Shown here: one piece after another, positions 7,992-18,553 of the stretch
Layout of the letters: the number at the start of each line of letters is the position of its first letter
Position numbering within the stretch: the first letter of the stretch is position 1
From: Gammaproteobacteria bacterium
GTDB taxonomy: Bacteria > Pseudomonadota > Gammaproteobacteria > Xanthomonadales > SZUA-36
DNA length: 64,000 bases
NCBI GenBank assembly: GCA_030431095.1
Contig: JAUIJU010000001.1
Coordinates: forward strand, 1 to 64,000
Reading direction: 5' to 3'
Translations under genes and position numbers: made by a program
The notes under the pieces: model-generated
Database searches by the model: none
Seen by the model: only the letters and a program-made list of their open reading frames with translations
What the model was told of the DNA's origin: nothing

Positions 7992-9656
7992 ATGTCCCAG
8001 TATGTCTTCACCATGAACCGCGTGGGCAAGATCGTTCCGCCCAAGCGTGAAATTCTCAAGGACATCTCCCTGTCCTTTTTCCCCGGCGCCAAGATCGGTG
8101 TGCTGGGCCTGAATGGCGCCGGTAAATCCACCCTGCTGAGGATCATGGCCGGCGTTGACACCGACATCGAGGGCGAAGCGCGGCCGATGCCCGACCTGAA
8201 TATCGGCTATCTGCCGCAGGAGCCGGAACTGGACGAGACGCGGACGGTGCGTGAAAACGTCGAGGACGGTTTGCGTGAACCCCTTGACGCCCTGGCCGAC
8301 CTGGAGGCCCTTTACGCCGCCTACGCCGAACCGGACGCGGATTTCGACACCCTGGCCAAGAAGCAGGAGCGCCTGGAAAGTGTGATCGCGACCTGGGACG
8401 CGCACAACCTGGATACCCAGCTCGAGGTCGCTGCCGACGCGCTGCGCCTGCCGCCCTGGGACGTGAAGGTGGAACACCTGTCCGGAGGCGAGCGCCGCCG
8501 CGTGGCCCTGTGCCGCCTCTTGTTGTCCAAGCCCGACATGCTGCTGCTGGACGAGCCGACCAACCACCTGGACGCCGAGAGCGTGGGCTGGCTGGAGCAG
8601 TACCTGGTCGAGTATCCGGGCACCGTGGTGGCTATCACTCATGATCGCTATTTCCTGGACAATGCGGCCGGCTGGATCCTGGAACTCGATCGCGGCCGCG
8701 GCATTCCCTGGGAAGGCAATTACACCAACTGGCTGGAGCAGAAGGAACAGCGCCTGGCCATCGAGGAAAAACAGGAGGCGGCGCGCAAAAAGGCCATCCA
8801 GCACGAACTGGAGTGGGTGCGTTCCGGCGCCCGCGGGCGCCAGTCCAAGGGCAAGGCCCGCATGAACCGCTTCGAGGAACTGAGCAGCCAGGAATTCCAG
8901 AAGCGCAATGAGACCAACGAAATCTACATTCCGCCCGGCGAGCGCCTGGGCGACAAGGTGATCGAGGTACAGGGCCTGTCGAAGAGCTTCGGTGACAAGC
9001 TGCTGTTCGAGAACCTGGACTTCTCCGTGCCCAAGGGCGCCATCGTCGGCATCATCGGTGGCAACGGGGCGGGCAAGACGACACTGTTCAAGCTGATCAG
9101 CGGCGCCGAGCAGCCCGACCACGGCTCGGTGGAACTGGGCGGTACCGTCGAACTGGTCAACGTGCTTCAGTTGCGCGATCACCTGGACGACGGCAAAACG
9201 GTCTGGGAAGCGGTGTCCGACGGCCAGGACATTCTGCGGGTCGGCAATTTCGAGATGCCTTCGCGGGCCTACGTGGGGCGGTTCAACTTCAAGGGCTCGG
9301 ACCAGCAGAAGCGGGTGGGCGATCTATCCGGTGGTGAACGCGGCCGGCTCCAGCTGGCGGTCGCCTTGAAGCAGGGCGGCAACGTGCTGCTGCTCGACGA
9401 GCCGTCCAACGACCTCGACGTGGAAACCCTGCGCGCGCTGGAAGAGGCCCTGCTGGCGTTTCCGGGCTGCGCCATGGTGATCTCGCACGATCGCTGGTTC
9501 CTGGACCGCGTGGCCACCCACATCCTGGCCTTCGAAGGCGACAGCCAGGTGACCTTCTTCCCGGGTAACTACACCGAGTACGAGGAAGACCGCAAACGCC
9601 GCCTGGGCGACGACGCCGGTCCTCACCGGGTTCGTTACAAGCGCCTCAGGCAGTAG
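7992..9656 (+). CDS. ettA: Energy-dependent translational throttle protein EttA (ABC-F)
   Basis: 554 aa; two ABC domains (GLNGAGKSTL, LSGGERRRVALCRLLLSKPDMLLLDEPTNHLD; GGNGAGKTTL, LSGGERGRLQLA) and an ABC-F interdomain linker. Confidence 0.96.
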   Translation: MSQYVFTMNRVGKIVPPKREILKDISLSFFPGAKIGVLGLNGAGKSTLLRIMAGVDTDIEGEARPMPDLNIGYLPQEPELDETRTVRENVEDGLREPLDALADLEALYAAYAEPDADFDTLAKKQERLESVIATWDAHNLDTQLEVAADALRLPPWDVKVEHLSGGERRRVALCRLLLSKPDMLLLDEPTNHLDAESVGWLEQYLVEYPGTVVAITHDRYFLDNAAGWILELDRGRGIPWEGNYTNWLEQKEQRLAIEEKQEAARKKAIQHELEWVRSGARGRQSKGKARMNRFEELSSQEFQKRNETNEIYIPPGERLGDKVIEVQGLSKSFGDKLLFENLDFSVPKGAIVGIIGGNGAGKTTLFKLISGAEQPDHGSVELGGTVELVNVLQLRDHLDDGKTVWEAVSDGQDILRVGNFEMPSRAYVGRFNFKGSDQQKRVGDLSGGERGRLQLAVALKQGGNVLLLDEPSNDLDVETLRALEEALLAFPGCAMVISHDRWFLDRVATHILAFEGDSQVTFFPGNYTEYEEDRKRRLGDDAGPHRVRYKRLRQ

Positions 9657-9721
9657 GGGAGCACCCGGTCCTGGCCCGTCACCGCCATCCAGTCCAGCGA
9701 CCGCGGGCCCGCAGGCGCGGC

Positions 9722-11830
9722 GTGCGGTGGCTGGCTGCCGGCCTGTTGTGGGCCTGGCTGTCACCGATACTGGCGCAGTACGAGGGCCTGTGGCAGGGAC
9801 GTTTCGCCGGTGTGGCGCTGGTCATCGAAGGCCGGGAAGTCTCCCTGGTGCAGGTCACGCAGGATCATGCCTGGCCCCTGGATACCTTCGTGCACGACGC
9901 CGACGGCGGCTTCGACACCGGCGATGGGCGACGGTACCGGTTCCAGCGGGTGGACGGTCGGCTCGACATCCTGGACGCCCGGGACCAGCTGTTCCTGTCG
10001 TTCGTCCCGACGGACAGCCTGCCACCGGTGCAGTCGCCCACCGGCGATCCGGCTACGGTGTTCGACGTTTTCTGGGCTTCCTTCGCTGAGAACTACGCCC
10101 TGTTCGACCTTGCCGGGGTCGACTGGGCCGCTGAACGGCACCTGTGGCGTGAACAGGCCATGGCGGCAGGCTCGCCCGGCGCGCTGTTCGACCACCTGGC
10201 GGGCCTGATCGCGCCGCTGGATGATCGTCATACCACCCTGGTGCGGCCGGAGGCTGGCCAGCTGTTCCGCTCGGGACCGGCGTCCGATCCGTTCTGGCGC
10301 GGACAGGAAAACGCGTTCCTGGACAACATCGCCCGCCATTATCTTGGTCAACCCCTGCAGACCCGGGGGGCGGACCCCCGGCTCCGATTCGGCATCTTGC
10401 CGGGTGATGTCGGGTATCTGTCGGTGTCCAACTTCCTGGACGCGTCCGGTTTGCCGGACTTTGCAACCACCCTGGAACGGGTCCTGGAGCCCCTGCAGCA
10501 AACCCGCGGCCTGGTGATCGACTTCCGGTTCAATCCCGGGGGCATCGACCGCAATACCCGGACCCTGCTGGAGCGGATATTGCCGCCGTCACGCACCCTG
10601 GCCTACGTCCGCGAACGCCGCCTGAGCGGTCCGTTGCCAGCGGCGTTCGATGCGCCCGAGGTGCGCGTTCTGTCGCCGGCCAACAACGCCTTTCACCGCA
10701 GGCCAATGGTGTTCCTGACGGCACATGACACCGCCAGCGCCGCGGAAACGGTCCTGCTGGCGGTCATGGATCTGCCGCGGGCGGTTCAGGTGGGGGAGGT
10801 GACCGCGGGCGTCTTTTCCAATCTCCTGGTGCGGTATCTTCCCAACGGCTGGTACGCGACGCTCTCCAATGAACGCTACTACTCGCTCGACGGGATTTCC
10901 TACGAGCGGGCGGGTATTGCGCCGCACATCGACATTGCGCAATCGGACTACGATTTCATCAACGGCGTGGACCCTGCGGTGGACGCGGCGCTGGCGGTGA
11001 TCGACGCCCAGCCTGAAGCGGTGGATGCCCCCGCCACACCGGGAACCGGCATCAGTGGGCTGTGGTATGACCCGGCACGTGACGGCGAAGGATGGCACCT
11101 GCAGCGCGTGGACGACGATCGCGTGTTCGTCACGTTTTACACCTTCGACCCGGACGGCAGCGGCGCCCAGGACTGGCTGGTTGGCCTGGGCGAAGAAGTG
11201 GACGGTGAGCTGGTGCTGGACGAACTGTTGACCGCGCGGGGAGGACGGTTCGGCGCAGATGCGTCCGCATTGGCCGTGGAAACCGTGCCCTGGGGGCGTG
11301 GCGTGATGCGCTTCGAGGGTTGCGATGGTGCGGTGGCCTCCCTGTCGGGGCCGGACAGCCACCGTGGGTTCGTTTTTCGCCTGCGACCCCTGTCACGCAT
11401 TCCCGGGCTGGGCTGCGGCTCCGGAAACGTCGGGGCGCCGGCCCTGGCAGGGAGTTGGTATGTGCCCTCCCGCCCCGGAGAAGGCTGGCTGATCAGTCCG
11501 TCGGGTGCGGACGACGTGGTGGTGAGCTGGTACACCTTCGATGAAGCGGGTCGCCGTCGCTGGCTGATCGGAACCGGCCGCACGGAGGGATCCTCGTCCC
11601 TGGTTGTGCCGAACCTGTTCAGGGCGTTCGGCGCGACCTGGGGCCACGGGTTTCGGCCGGAGGACGCAACGTCGGAATCGCTGGGCGCGTTCAGTGTTTC
11701 CCTGCAAGGCTGCGATACGGCCGAGGTGTCGTTCACGCCACCCGGCCAAGCTCCGCTGAGATTCAGCGCAAGGCGCCTGACCCACGTTGCCGGAATCGAC
11801 TACCCGGCAGACTGCACGGCGTCCGACTGA
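9722..11830 (+). CDS. S41 family peptidase with two C-terminal GxWYxPxRxGEGW repeat domains
   Basis: Signal peptide from GTG; S41 blocks GDVGYLSVSNF, GLVIDFRFNPGG, VFLTAHDTASAAE; duplicated C-term domain. Confidence 0.85.
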   Translation: MRWLAAGLLWAWLSPILAQYEGLWQGRFAGVALVIEGREVSLVQVTQDHAWPLDTFVHDADGGFDTGDGRRYRFQRVDGRLDILDARDQLFLSFVPTDSLPPVQSPTGDPATVFDVFWASFAENYALFDLAGVDWAAERHLWREQAMAAGSPGALFDHLAGLIAPLDDRHTTLVRPEAGQLFRSGPASDPFWRGQENAFLDNIARHYLGQPLQTRGADPRLRFGILPGDVGYLSVSNFLDASGLPDFATTLERVLEPLQQTRGLVIDFRFNPGGIDRNTRTLLERILPPSRTLAYVRERRLSGPLPAAFDAPEVRVLSPANNAFHRRPMVFLTAHDTASAAETVLLAVMDLPRAVQVGEVTAGVFSNLLVRYLPNGWYATLSNERYYSLDGISYERAGIAPHIDIAQSDYDFINGVDPAVDAALAVIDAQPEAVDAPATPGTGISGLWYDPARDGEGWHLQRVDDDRVFVTFYTFDPDGSGAQDWLVGLGEEVDGELVLDELLTARGGRFGADASALAVETVPWGRGVMRFEGCDGAVASLSGPDSHRGFVFRLRPLSRIPGLGCGSGNVGAPALAGSWYVPSRPGEGWLISPSGADDVVVSWYTFDEAGRRRWLIGTGRTEGSSSLVVPNLFRAFGATWGHGFRPEDATSESLGAFSVSLQGCDTAEVSFTPPGQAPLRFSARRLTHVAGIDYPADCTASD

Positions 11831-12381
11831 GGTCCTTCCAGCGATCGAACCATCGCGGCGATGCGGGCCACGTGCGGGTCCAGGTGTCCTGCTTCGCTCA
11901 GGGCGCGGTCCAGCTGCAGCACGTATTCCCGGTTCGGGCCGCTGGGCCCTTCCGAGGCGCAGACCTGCTGGGCGATGTCCCGCTCGTCGGCCGGACCCAG
12001 GTAGTTTGGGTTGTCCGCGGTGGCGATCCAGGTCAGACCCTGCACCGTTCGCCCGTCCTCCAGGTGCAGCGGCAGCGAGAGGCGCTGATAGCCGCCTTGC
12101 TCCCGGTGGTCGAGACCGGCCAGGATTTCGTGTCGATCGGCGGCAGGCAGTTGAAAAGCCCGCCCCCAGCACCGGTGGCCTGGTTCGTCCACCAGGGTAA
12201 CGACCCGCCCGGGCGCGCCAGGCACACCGCGATGGTCGGTGGAACCCTGCCAGAATCGTCGTCGACGATGGTCGATGGCGGCTGCGTGGGCTCGCCGATA
12301 GGCGAACCCGGGCCGCCAGATCAGGGAGCCGTAACCGAAAATCCAGGTCTCGCCGCACGCGGCATCGTCAACCGATTCCAT
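11800..12381 (-). CDS. chaC: Gamma-glutamylcyclotransferase (ChaC family)
   Basis: WIFGYGSLIWRPGF...GVPGAPGRVVTLV...CWGRAFQL...NPNYLGP; start at 12381 chosen from an adjacent TATGAT. Confidence 0.92.
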   Translation of the reverse strand: MESVDDAACGETWIFGYGSLIWRPGFAYRRAHAAAIDHRRRRFWQGSTDHRGVPGAPGRVVTLVDEPGHRCWGRAFQLPAADRHEILAGLDHREQGGYQRLSLPLHLEDGRTVQGLTWIATADNPNYLGPADERDIAQQVCASEGPSGPNREYVLQLDRALSEAGHLDPHVARIAAMVRSLEGPQSDAVQSAG

Positions 12382-12463
12382 GCCTCGCATCATACGGGCC
12401 GGGCGCGTGGTTACAATGGCGCCCTTCCCGGACGGGTCAGTCCGGCGCCAAGAGCCCAAATCG

Positions 12464-13399
12464 ATGAATGCCATTTCCGTACTGATCCTGAGCCGAGATG
12501 CGGAAGAGTACGTGGCGCGCCTGCAGGATCTTCCCGGTGCCGAATTGCTGGTCGCGCGGGAAGGCGAGGGCTTGCCCGGGCGCGCCGCGCAGGCGTTGGT
12601 GGCGTTCGGCGAGCCTGACCGGGTGGCGCGGGCCTTGCCTGCTTTGCCTGCGGTGCGCTGGGTGCAAAGCACCTGGGCGGGCCTGACACCACTGTTGCCG
12701 GCAGCGACGAAGGGTATCGACGTGACCGGAGTCAAGAACGTCTTCGGCGCGCAAATGGCCGAGTACGCAATAGGCCACTTGCTGAGCCACGTGCTGGAGC
12801 TACCGGCGCGACGCGAAGCCCAGGCCGAAGGGCGCTGGCTGGACCGTCCCACCGGCAGCCTGGCCGGGGGAACGATGGGCGTGATGGGCACCGGGTCGAT
12901 CGGCGAGGTGGTTGCCAGGCGCGCGCTCGGCTTCGGCCTGCGCGTCATCGGCTACAGTCGCGGCGGCGCGCCGCGTGCGCCGTTCGAAACGGTTTACGCC
13001 GCCGATCGATTGCACGCATTTCTCGAACGCTGCGACTATCTGCTGGCCGTTTTGCCGGACACGCCGGATACCCGTGACCTGCTGGATTCGGCGGCGTTCT
13101 CGACGCTGCCGTCCGGCGCGCTGTTCATCAATGTGGGACGGGGGTCGCTGGTGGTCGACGAGGACCTGGTCGATGCCCTGGCCATGGGCCACCTGGGCGG
13201 CGCCGTGCTGGACGTGTTCCGCGAGGAGCCGCTGCCGGCCGGACACCCCTTCTGGAACGCGCCGCGCCTGAGCCTGACCGCGCACGTGGCGGCACGCAGT
13301 TGGCCCGCGGACATCGCGGAGATTTTCCGTGAGAATTTTCGGCGGTTCCAGGCCGGCGAGCCGTTGCGATACCGCCTTGATGCGGCGCGGGGATACTGA
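12464..13399 (+). CDS. D-2-hydroxyacid dehydrogenase (NAD(P)-binding)
   Basis: GVMGTGSIGEVVARRALGFGLRVIGYSR...LLAVLPDTPDTRDLLD...INVGRGSLVVDEDLVDAL...EEPLPAGHPFWNAPRLSLTAHVAARS. Confidence 0.9.
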   Translation: MNAISVLILSRDAEEYVARLQDLPGAELLVAREGEGLPGRAAQALVAFGEPDRVARALPALPAVRWVQSTWAGLTPLLPAATKGIDVTGVKNVFGAQMAEYAIGHLLSHVLELPARREAQAEGRWLDRPTGSLAGGTMGVMGTGSIGEVVARRALGFGLRVIGYSRGGAPRAPFETVYAADRLHAFLERCDYLLAVLPDTPDTRDLLDSAAFSTLPSGALFINVGRGSLVVDEDLVDALAMGHLGGAVLDVFREEPLPAGHPFWNAPRLSLTAHVAARSWPADIAEIFRENFRRFQAGEPLRYRLDAARGY

Positions 13400-13403
13400 A
13401 GGT

Positions 13404-14279
13404 TCAGCGGGTTCCGCCGGCAAGCAGCCGCTCGATCTCGTCCGGTGTCGGGCCGCACTGCGCCCCTTCGCGGGTCGTGGCGAGGGCGCCGGCGGCACAG
13501 GCGCGCTCCAGTGCGGCCTGGGGTTCCAGTCCCTGCATCAGGCCGGTGGCCAGCGCGGCGGTGAACGCGTCGCCGGCGCCGACCGAATCGACCACCTCGA
13601 CACGGGGTGCCTCGCTGGACGCCACCCAGCGGCCTTCCCGGGTCAACTCCGCGCCAGCCGCGCCATAGGTCACCGCCAGCCAACCAGCGTAGTCGGCCAG
13701 GCGCGGCCCGATGGCCTCGGCCTCGAGTTCGTTGACCACAAGGAGGTCGGTATGCGCCAGAACTTCGGGCGCCACCGGCCGGGCGGGCGCGGCGTTGACG
13801 CACAGGAACCCTTGGTGGGATTCAGCCAGGGTCGCCAGGGTGTCCATGGGCACTTCCAGTTGGGCGATGACGCCCTGGGCGCGGGGCAGCGATAGGTGCT
13901 CCGGGTCGAACTTCGCGTTGGCGCCAGGAGCGACCACGATGCGATTCTCACCGCGCGCGTCCACCTGGATCATGGCCAGGCCGGTGCATTCCCCCGCCAG
14001 GCGAACGACGCGGGACAGGTCCACGCCCTCTGATTCGAGGTGGCTCATGGCCAGGTCGGCATTGGCATCGTCACCGACACAGGCGATGAGCGCCACCCGG
14101 GCGCCGAGCCGCCGGGCCGCCAGCGCCTGGTTGCCGCCCTTGCCGCCGGGGTGATACTGCACGGTGGCGCCGCTGAGGGTTTCCCCGTCTCGCGGGAACG
14201 CATTGACGCGCGCCACCAGGTCGAGGTTGATGGAGCCGACCACGGCGAGGGTCAGCGGTTCGGGCGTCGGGTCAGCCAT
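13404..14279 (-). CDS. rbsK: Ribokinase (PfkB family)
   Basis: VVGSINLDLVARVNAFPRDGETLSG...YHPGGKGGNQALAARRLGA...DSVGAGDAFTAALATGL. Confidence 0.9.
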   Translation of the reverse strand: MADPTPEPLTLAVVGSINLDLVARVNAFPRDGETLSGATVQYHPGGKGGNQALAARRLGARVALIACVGDDANADLAMSHLESEGVDLSRVVRLAGECTGLAMIQVDARGENRIVVAPGANAKFDPEHLSLPRAQGVIAQLEVPMDTLATLAESHQGFLCVNAAPARPVAPEVLAHTDLLVVNELEAEAIGPRLADYAGWLAVTYGAAGAELTREGRWVASSEAPRVEVVDSVGAGDAFTAALATGLMQGLEPQAALERACAAGALATTREGAQCGPTPDEIERLLAGGTR

Positions 14280-14306
14280 GCGCGGAGTATAGTCCGCGGA
14301 TGGACG

Positions 14307-15125
14307 TCAAGGCGCGGTTTCCTTTCCCGGCACTTTCAGCATGGGCCAGTGACTGCAGTCCAGCGCCTCGCGATAGGCGTGCCAGCTGGCAAAGGCCAGC
14401 CAGGGGATGACCACCACCAGGCCCAACAGGGCGGTCATGACGCCGATCACGGTGAGGGTGACGATCATCGCGGCCCACAACGCCGCGGTCAGCTTGTTGC
14501 GCATGACCGCGTGAATGCTGGAAATCACCGCGGTGACCACGTCCACGTCACGATTGGCCAGCATGGGCAGCGAGAAGGCGCTGGCGGCGAAGCTGAAGGC
14601 GGCGAATACGCCGCCCACGGCGCTGCCGATGGCGAGAAATGCCGCGACCTGGATCCAGTCCGGGTCGGACTCCACCGGGAAAAATACGTGCACCATCGAT
14701 CCGGCGCGTGCCCAGATCAGAAACACGACCAGCAGCACGAGGCCGAACACCATGGCGTTCTGGAAAGGCCGACGCGCGGCCCGCAGGGTACGGCGCAACG
14801 AAGGCCGGGCGCCCGCCGCGAGCTGTCGGGGCACGGAGTACAGGGCGAAGGCCAGCAGGGGCGCCACGAACACGAATCCGGTCAGCAGGGTCAGCAACAG
14901 AACCCATCCGCCTATTTGCCAGGCCAGCCACGACAGCAGGGCGCTGACCACGAAGACGAAGAGGCCATAGCCCAGCGAAATGCCGGGCACTGCCCGGTAA
15001 TCTCGCCAGCCGGCCTGCAGCCAGCGCAAAGGCGCGCCAGGCGCGAGTTCACGACAGGGCGCGATCAGCGTCTGGTGATCGGCGGCCAGGCCGGGTTTCC
15101 GATCCGGGGGTTCGGGTTCGCTCAT
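14307..15125 (-). CDS. DUF2189-type integral membrane protein
   Basis: RDYRAVPGISLGYGLFVFV...GFVFVAPLLAFALYSVPRQLAAG plus multiple TMs. Confidence 0.8.
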   Translation of the reverse strand: MSEPEPPDRKPGLAADHQTLIAPCRELAPGAPLRWLQAGWRDYRAVPGISLGYGLFVFVVSALLSWLAWQIGGWVLLLTLLTGFVFVAPLLAFALYSVPRQLAAGARPSLRRTLRAARRPFQNAMVFGLVLLVVFLIWARAGSMVHVFFPVESDPDWIQVAAFLAIGSAVGGVFAAFSFAASAFSLPMLANRDVDVVTAVISSIHAVMRNKLTAALWAAMIVTLTVIGVMTALLGLVVVIPWLAFASWHAYREALDCSHWPMLKVPGKETAP

Positions 15126-15391
15126 GGGTGCGTAGGTTCGCGGGGTCTGTTCATCTTAGCGCCTCGCAGGCATGGATTCTCCAGGACCCATCCGATAAAA
15201 TCGGTATTGGATAACCGACAGACGAGTGTGGCCTTGCGTCTGCTCTCCGACCGGGCAAGGGGGTGCTCGCCGGGCGCCACGTGCTGCGCATCTGGATCGT
15301 CGTCGAAAATCCACGCCCGGTCACGGATAGCCAGCCCTTCACGTCACTCAGGCGTGTCAGGGTCCGCCAACGCTTCGAAGAGGAAGTCGCT

Positions 15392-16834
15392 GTGACCTAC
15401 AACGACAAGGTAGTAAGACAATTCACGGTTGCGACCGTGCTCTGGGGCATCGTCGGCATGCTGGTCGGCGTACTGATCGCCGCCCAGCTCTGGATTCCGG
15501 CGCTCAACTTCGACATCCCCTGGCTGACCTACAGCCGCCTGCGACCGCTGCACACCAATGCCGTGATCTTCGCCTTCGGCGGTTGCGCCCTGTTTGCCAC
15601 CTCGCTGTACGTGGTGCAACGCACCTGCCACGTTCGACTCATCAGTGACAAACTGGCTGCTTTCGTGTTCTGGGGCTGGCAGCTGGTCATCGTGGCGGCC
15701 GCCATCACCTTGCCTTTGGGCATCACGCAGAGCAAGGAGTACGCCGAGCTCGAGTGGCCGATCGACATCCTGATCGCGGTGGTCTGGGTGGCCTACGCCG
15801 TGCTCTACATCGGCACCATCATCAAACGGCGTGTCAGCCACATTTACGTGGCGAACTGGTTCTATGCGGCCTTCATCATCACCATTGCGTTGCTGCACAT
15901 CGTCAACAACCTGTCGATCCCGGTGTCGATGTGGAAGTCCTACCCAATCTACACCGGCGCCGTGGACGGCATGGTCCAGTGGTGGTACGGACACAACGCG
16001 GTCGGATTCTTCCTCACCGCCGGTTTCCTGGGAATGATGTACTACTACGTGCCGAAGCAGGCGGAACGGCCGATTTACTCCTACCGCCTGTCCATCGTGC
16101 ATTTCTGGGCGCTGATCTCCATTTACATGTGGGCCGGCCCCCACCACCTGCAGTACACTTCGCTGCCCAACTGGCTGCAGAGCCTGGGCATGGTGTTCTC
16201 GCTGATCCTGCTGGCGCCGAGCTGGGGCGGTATGATCAACGGGATCATGACCCTCTCGGGGGCCTGGCACAAACTGCGCACCGACCCGATCCTGAAATTC
16301 ATGATCGTGGCGCTGAGCTTTTACGGCATGTCCACCTTCGAAGGACCGATGATGTCCATCAAGACGGTGAACGCGCTCAGCCACTACACCGACTGGACCA
16401 TCGGCCATGTGCACTCCGGCGCCCTGGGCTGGGTGTCCATGATGACCATCGGTTCGCTGTACTGCATGATTCCGCGCCTGGTGGGCAAGAAGGAGATGCA
16501 CAGCGTGCCGGCCATCGACCTGCACTTCTGGACCTCCACCATCGGCGTGGTGCTGTACATCGCCTCGATGTGGATCGCGGGCGTCATGCAGGGCCTGATG
16601 TGGCGCGCCTTCAACGATGACGGCACCCTGACCTACACCTTCATCGAGACCATCGCGGCCACCAAGCCCTACTACGCGATTCGCCTGCTGGGCGGCATCC
16701 TGTTCTTCGGCGGCATGCTGATCATGGCCTGGAACACCTGGAAGACCATGGCCGGCGCCCAGCCGGTCGAGGTGGAGGCCGCGGAACCGGCCAACTGGGA
16801 CAGCAGCGCGGCTGCCGAGGGGGCCAAGGCATGA
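15392..16834 (+). CDS. ccoN: cbb3-type cytochrome c oxidase subunit I
   Basis: [25 protein letters not shown]..., [60 protein letters not shown] start at 15392. Confidence 0.97.
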   Translation: MTYNDKVVRQFTVATVLWGIVGMLVGVLIAAQLWIPALNFDIPWLTYSRLRPLHTNAVIFAFGGCALFATSLYVVQRTCHVRLISDKLAAFVFWGWQLVIVAAAITLPLGITQSKEYAELEWPIDILIAVVWVAYAVLYIGTIIKRRVSHIYVANWFYAAFIITIALLHIVNNLSIPVSMWKSYPIYTGAVDGMVQWWYGHNAVGFFLTAGFLGMMYYYVPKQAERPIYSYRLSIVHFWALISIYMWAGPHHLQYTSLPNWLQSLGMVFSLILLAPSWGGMINGIMTLSGAWHKLRTDPILKFMIVALSFYGMSTFEGPMMSIKTVNALSHYTDWTIGHVHSGALGWVSMMTIGSLYCMIPRLVGKKEMHSVPAIDLHFWTSTIGVVLYIASMWIAGVMQGLMWRAFNDDGTLTYTFIETIAATKPYYAIRLLGGILFFGGMLIMAWNTWKTMAGAQPVEVEAAEPANWDSSAAAEGAKA

Positions 16835-17442
16835 GCAAGGCGCACAAGAAGCTCGAGAAGAACATCAACCTGATGTCCATCTGGATCGTCCTGGCGGTCA
16901 GCCTTGCCGGGCTGGTCGAACTGTTGCCGCTGGTGGCGCAGGACCAGTTCATCGAACCCTCGGAGGGCATCGAGCCGTATCCGCCACTGCAACTGGCTGG
17001 ACGGGACGTGTACGTGCGCGAGGGCTGTTACGTCTGCCACAGCCAGCAGGTGCGGCCCTTCCGATCAGAAACCGAGCGTTATGGTCCCTACTCGGTGGCG
17101 GGTGAGTCGGTATACGACCGCCCGTTTCAGTGGGGCTCCAAGCGCACCGGCCCGGACCTGCATCGCGTGGGCGGTCGCTACAGCGACGACTGGCACCGCA
17201 TTCACCTGATCAATCCGCGGGACGTGGTGCCCGAATCGAACATGCCCGGTTATCCCTGGCTGATGAGCAACACCGTCGACGGTGAAGAGGTCGCCAACAA
17301 GATGCGCTGGCTACAGCGCGTGGGCGACCCCTACACGGACGAGCAGATCGCCGGCGCGTCCGAAGCGGTGCAGGGCAAGACCGAGATGGAGGCGGTAATC
17401 GCCTACCTGCAGGGCCTCGGCACGACCCGGACGGGGCGTTGA
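16831..17442 (+). CDS. ccoO: cbb3-type cytochrome c oxidase subunit II
   Basis: [30 protein letters not shown]...[16 protein letters not shown]; single CxxCH. Confidence 0.97.
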   Translation: MSKAHKKLEKNINLMSIWIVLAVSLAGLVELLPLVAQDQFIEPSEGIEPYPPLQLAGRDVYVREGCYVCHSQQVRPFRSETERYGPYSVAGESVYDRPFQWGSKRTGPDLHRVGGRYSDDWHRIHLINPRDVVPESNMPGYPWLMSNTVDGEEVANKMRWLQRVGDPYTDEQIAGASEAVQGKTEMEAVIAYLQGLGTTRTGR

Positions 17443-17445
17443 TCC

Positions 17446-17619
17446 ATGGACGGGAACCTGTTGCGAGGCGCCATCCTGGTGGCGCTGATCATCGGCTTCG
17501 CCGGCATGTGGATATGGGCCTGGAGCCGCAAGCGCAAACCGGAGTTCGACCGGGCAGCGCAACTGCCCCTGGAAGAAGACGCTGTGTGTGACTCGTCGCC
17601 CGGCGAGCGGGAGGAATAA
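17446..17619 (+). CDS. ccoQ: cbb3-type oxidase small subunit CcoQ (57 aa)
   Basis: MDGNLLRGAILVALIIGFAGMWIWAWSRKRKPEFDRAAQLPLEEDAVCDSSPGEREE* between ccoO and ccoP; single TM then FDRAAQLPLEED. Below the ORF-track size cut-off. Confidence 0.92.
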   Translation: MDGNLLRGAILVALIIGFAGMWIWAWSRKRKPEFDRAAQLPLEEDAVCDSSPGEREE

Positions 17620-17622
17620 GGC

Positions 17623-18543
17623 ATGCTCGATACATTCTGGAACGTCTTTGCCATCGTCATCATCATTGGCAGCATCCTCGGTTGCTGGTGGCTGCTGCAC
17701 TGGACCAAGGGCATTTCCGACCGCGATGACGAAGATGACATTCACGACACCGGTCATGTCTGGGACCACGACATCCGTGAGCTGAACAACCCCCTGCCAC
17801 GCTGGTGGCTGAACCTGTTCAACATCACCATCGTTTTCGCCCTGGTGTACCTGGCGCTGTACCCGGGCCTGGGCAACATCGCAGGTTTCCTGGGGTGGAG
17901 CCAGGAAAACCAGTACGAAGAACAACGGGCCGAAGCGGAAGCCGCTACTGCGGAGGTGTTCGCCCGTTACAACGCGATGGACCTGGACGCATTGATCCGG
18001 GACGAGGCCGCAATGGAAACCGGTCGCCGACTGTTCGGCCAGAACTGCGCCATGTGCCACGGCTCCGATGCGCGCGGTGCTGACGGTTTCCCCAACCTGG
18101 TGGACGCGCATTGGCAGTGGGGCGGGGGCTACGACACGGTGCTGGCCACCATCGACGGCGGCCGCAATGCCGCCATGCCGCCCTGGGCGCCGGCCCTGGG
18201 CGAAGAGGGCGTGCCGCAGGTCATCGAGTACGTGCGCAGCCTGTCGGGCCTCGAACACGACGCGGCGCTCGCCACCGAGGGCCAGGGCAAATACGCCATG
18301 TTCTGTATCGCCTGCCACGGTCCGGACGGCACGGGCAATCCGGCCCTCGGTGCGCCCAACCTGACGGATGACTACTGGTTGTACGGCAGTGACCGGGAGA
18401 CCCTCGCGGAGGGCCTGCACGAAGGCCGTTTCGGCGCCATGCCCGCCTTCGGCGAACAGCTCAGCGAGGATCGTCGCAAACTTCTGGCGGCCTACGTGAT
18501 CGGCCTGGGTGAAAGCGCGGCCATTCGCGAAGGGCGGAACTGA
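17623..18543 (+). CDS. ccoP: cbb3-type cytochrome c oxidase subunit III
   Basis: HVWDHDIRELNNPLPRWWLNLFNITIVFALVYLALYPGLG; two CxxCH motifs (CAMCHGSDARG, CIACHGPDGTGN). Confidence 0.97.
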   Translation: MLDTFWNVFAIVIIIGSILGCWWLLHWTKGISDRDDEDDIHDTGHVWDHDIRELNNPLPRWWLNLFNITIVFALVYLALYPGLGNIAGFLGWSQENQYEEQRAEAEAATAEVFARYNAMDLDALIRDEAAMETGRRLFGQNCAMCHGSDARGADGFPNLVDAHWQWGGGYDTVLATIDGGRNAAMPPWAPALGEEGVPQVIEYVRSLSGLEHDAALATEGQGKYAMFCIACHGPDGTGNPALGAPNLTDDYWLYGSDRETLAEGLHEGRFGAMPAFGEQLSEDRRKLLAAYVIGLGESAAIREGRN

Positions 18544-18553
18544 AGGCGCGAAC

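Noticed and set aside
7890-9182. 430-aa minus-strand ORF
   Set aside because: Antisense shadow of ettA; low-complexity composition typical of reverse frames in high-GC coding DNA.
11787-12200. 137-aa plus-strand ORF and other small frames over chaC
   Set aside because: Opposite strand to a clear ChaC protein; Arg/Pro/Gly-rich shadow frames.
15150-15391. FNR/Anr box upstream of ccoN
   Set aside because: Looked for TTGAT-N4-ATCAA; no convincing match found, so not reported as a site.
14040-15395. 451-aa plus-strand ORF
   Set aside because: Antisense to ribokinase and the DUF2189 gene; Gly/Gln/His-rich, no family features.
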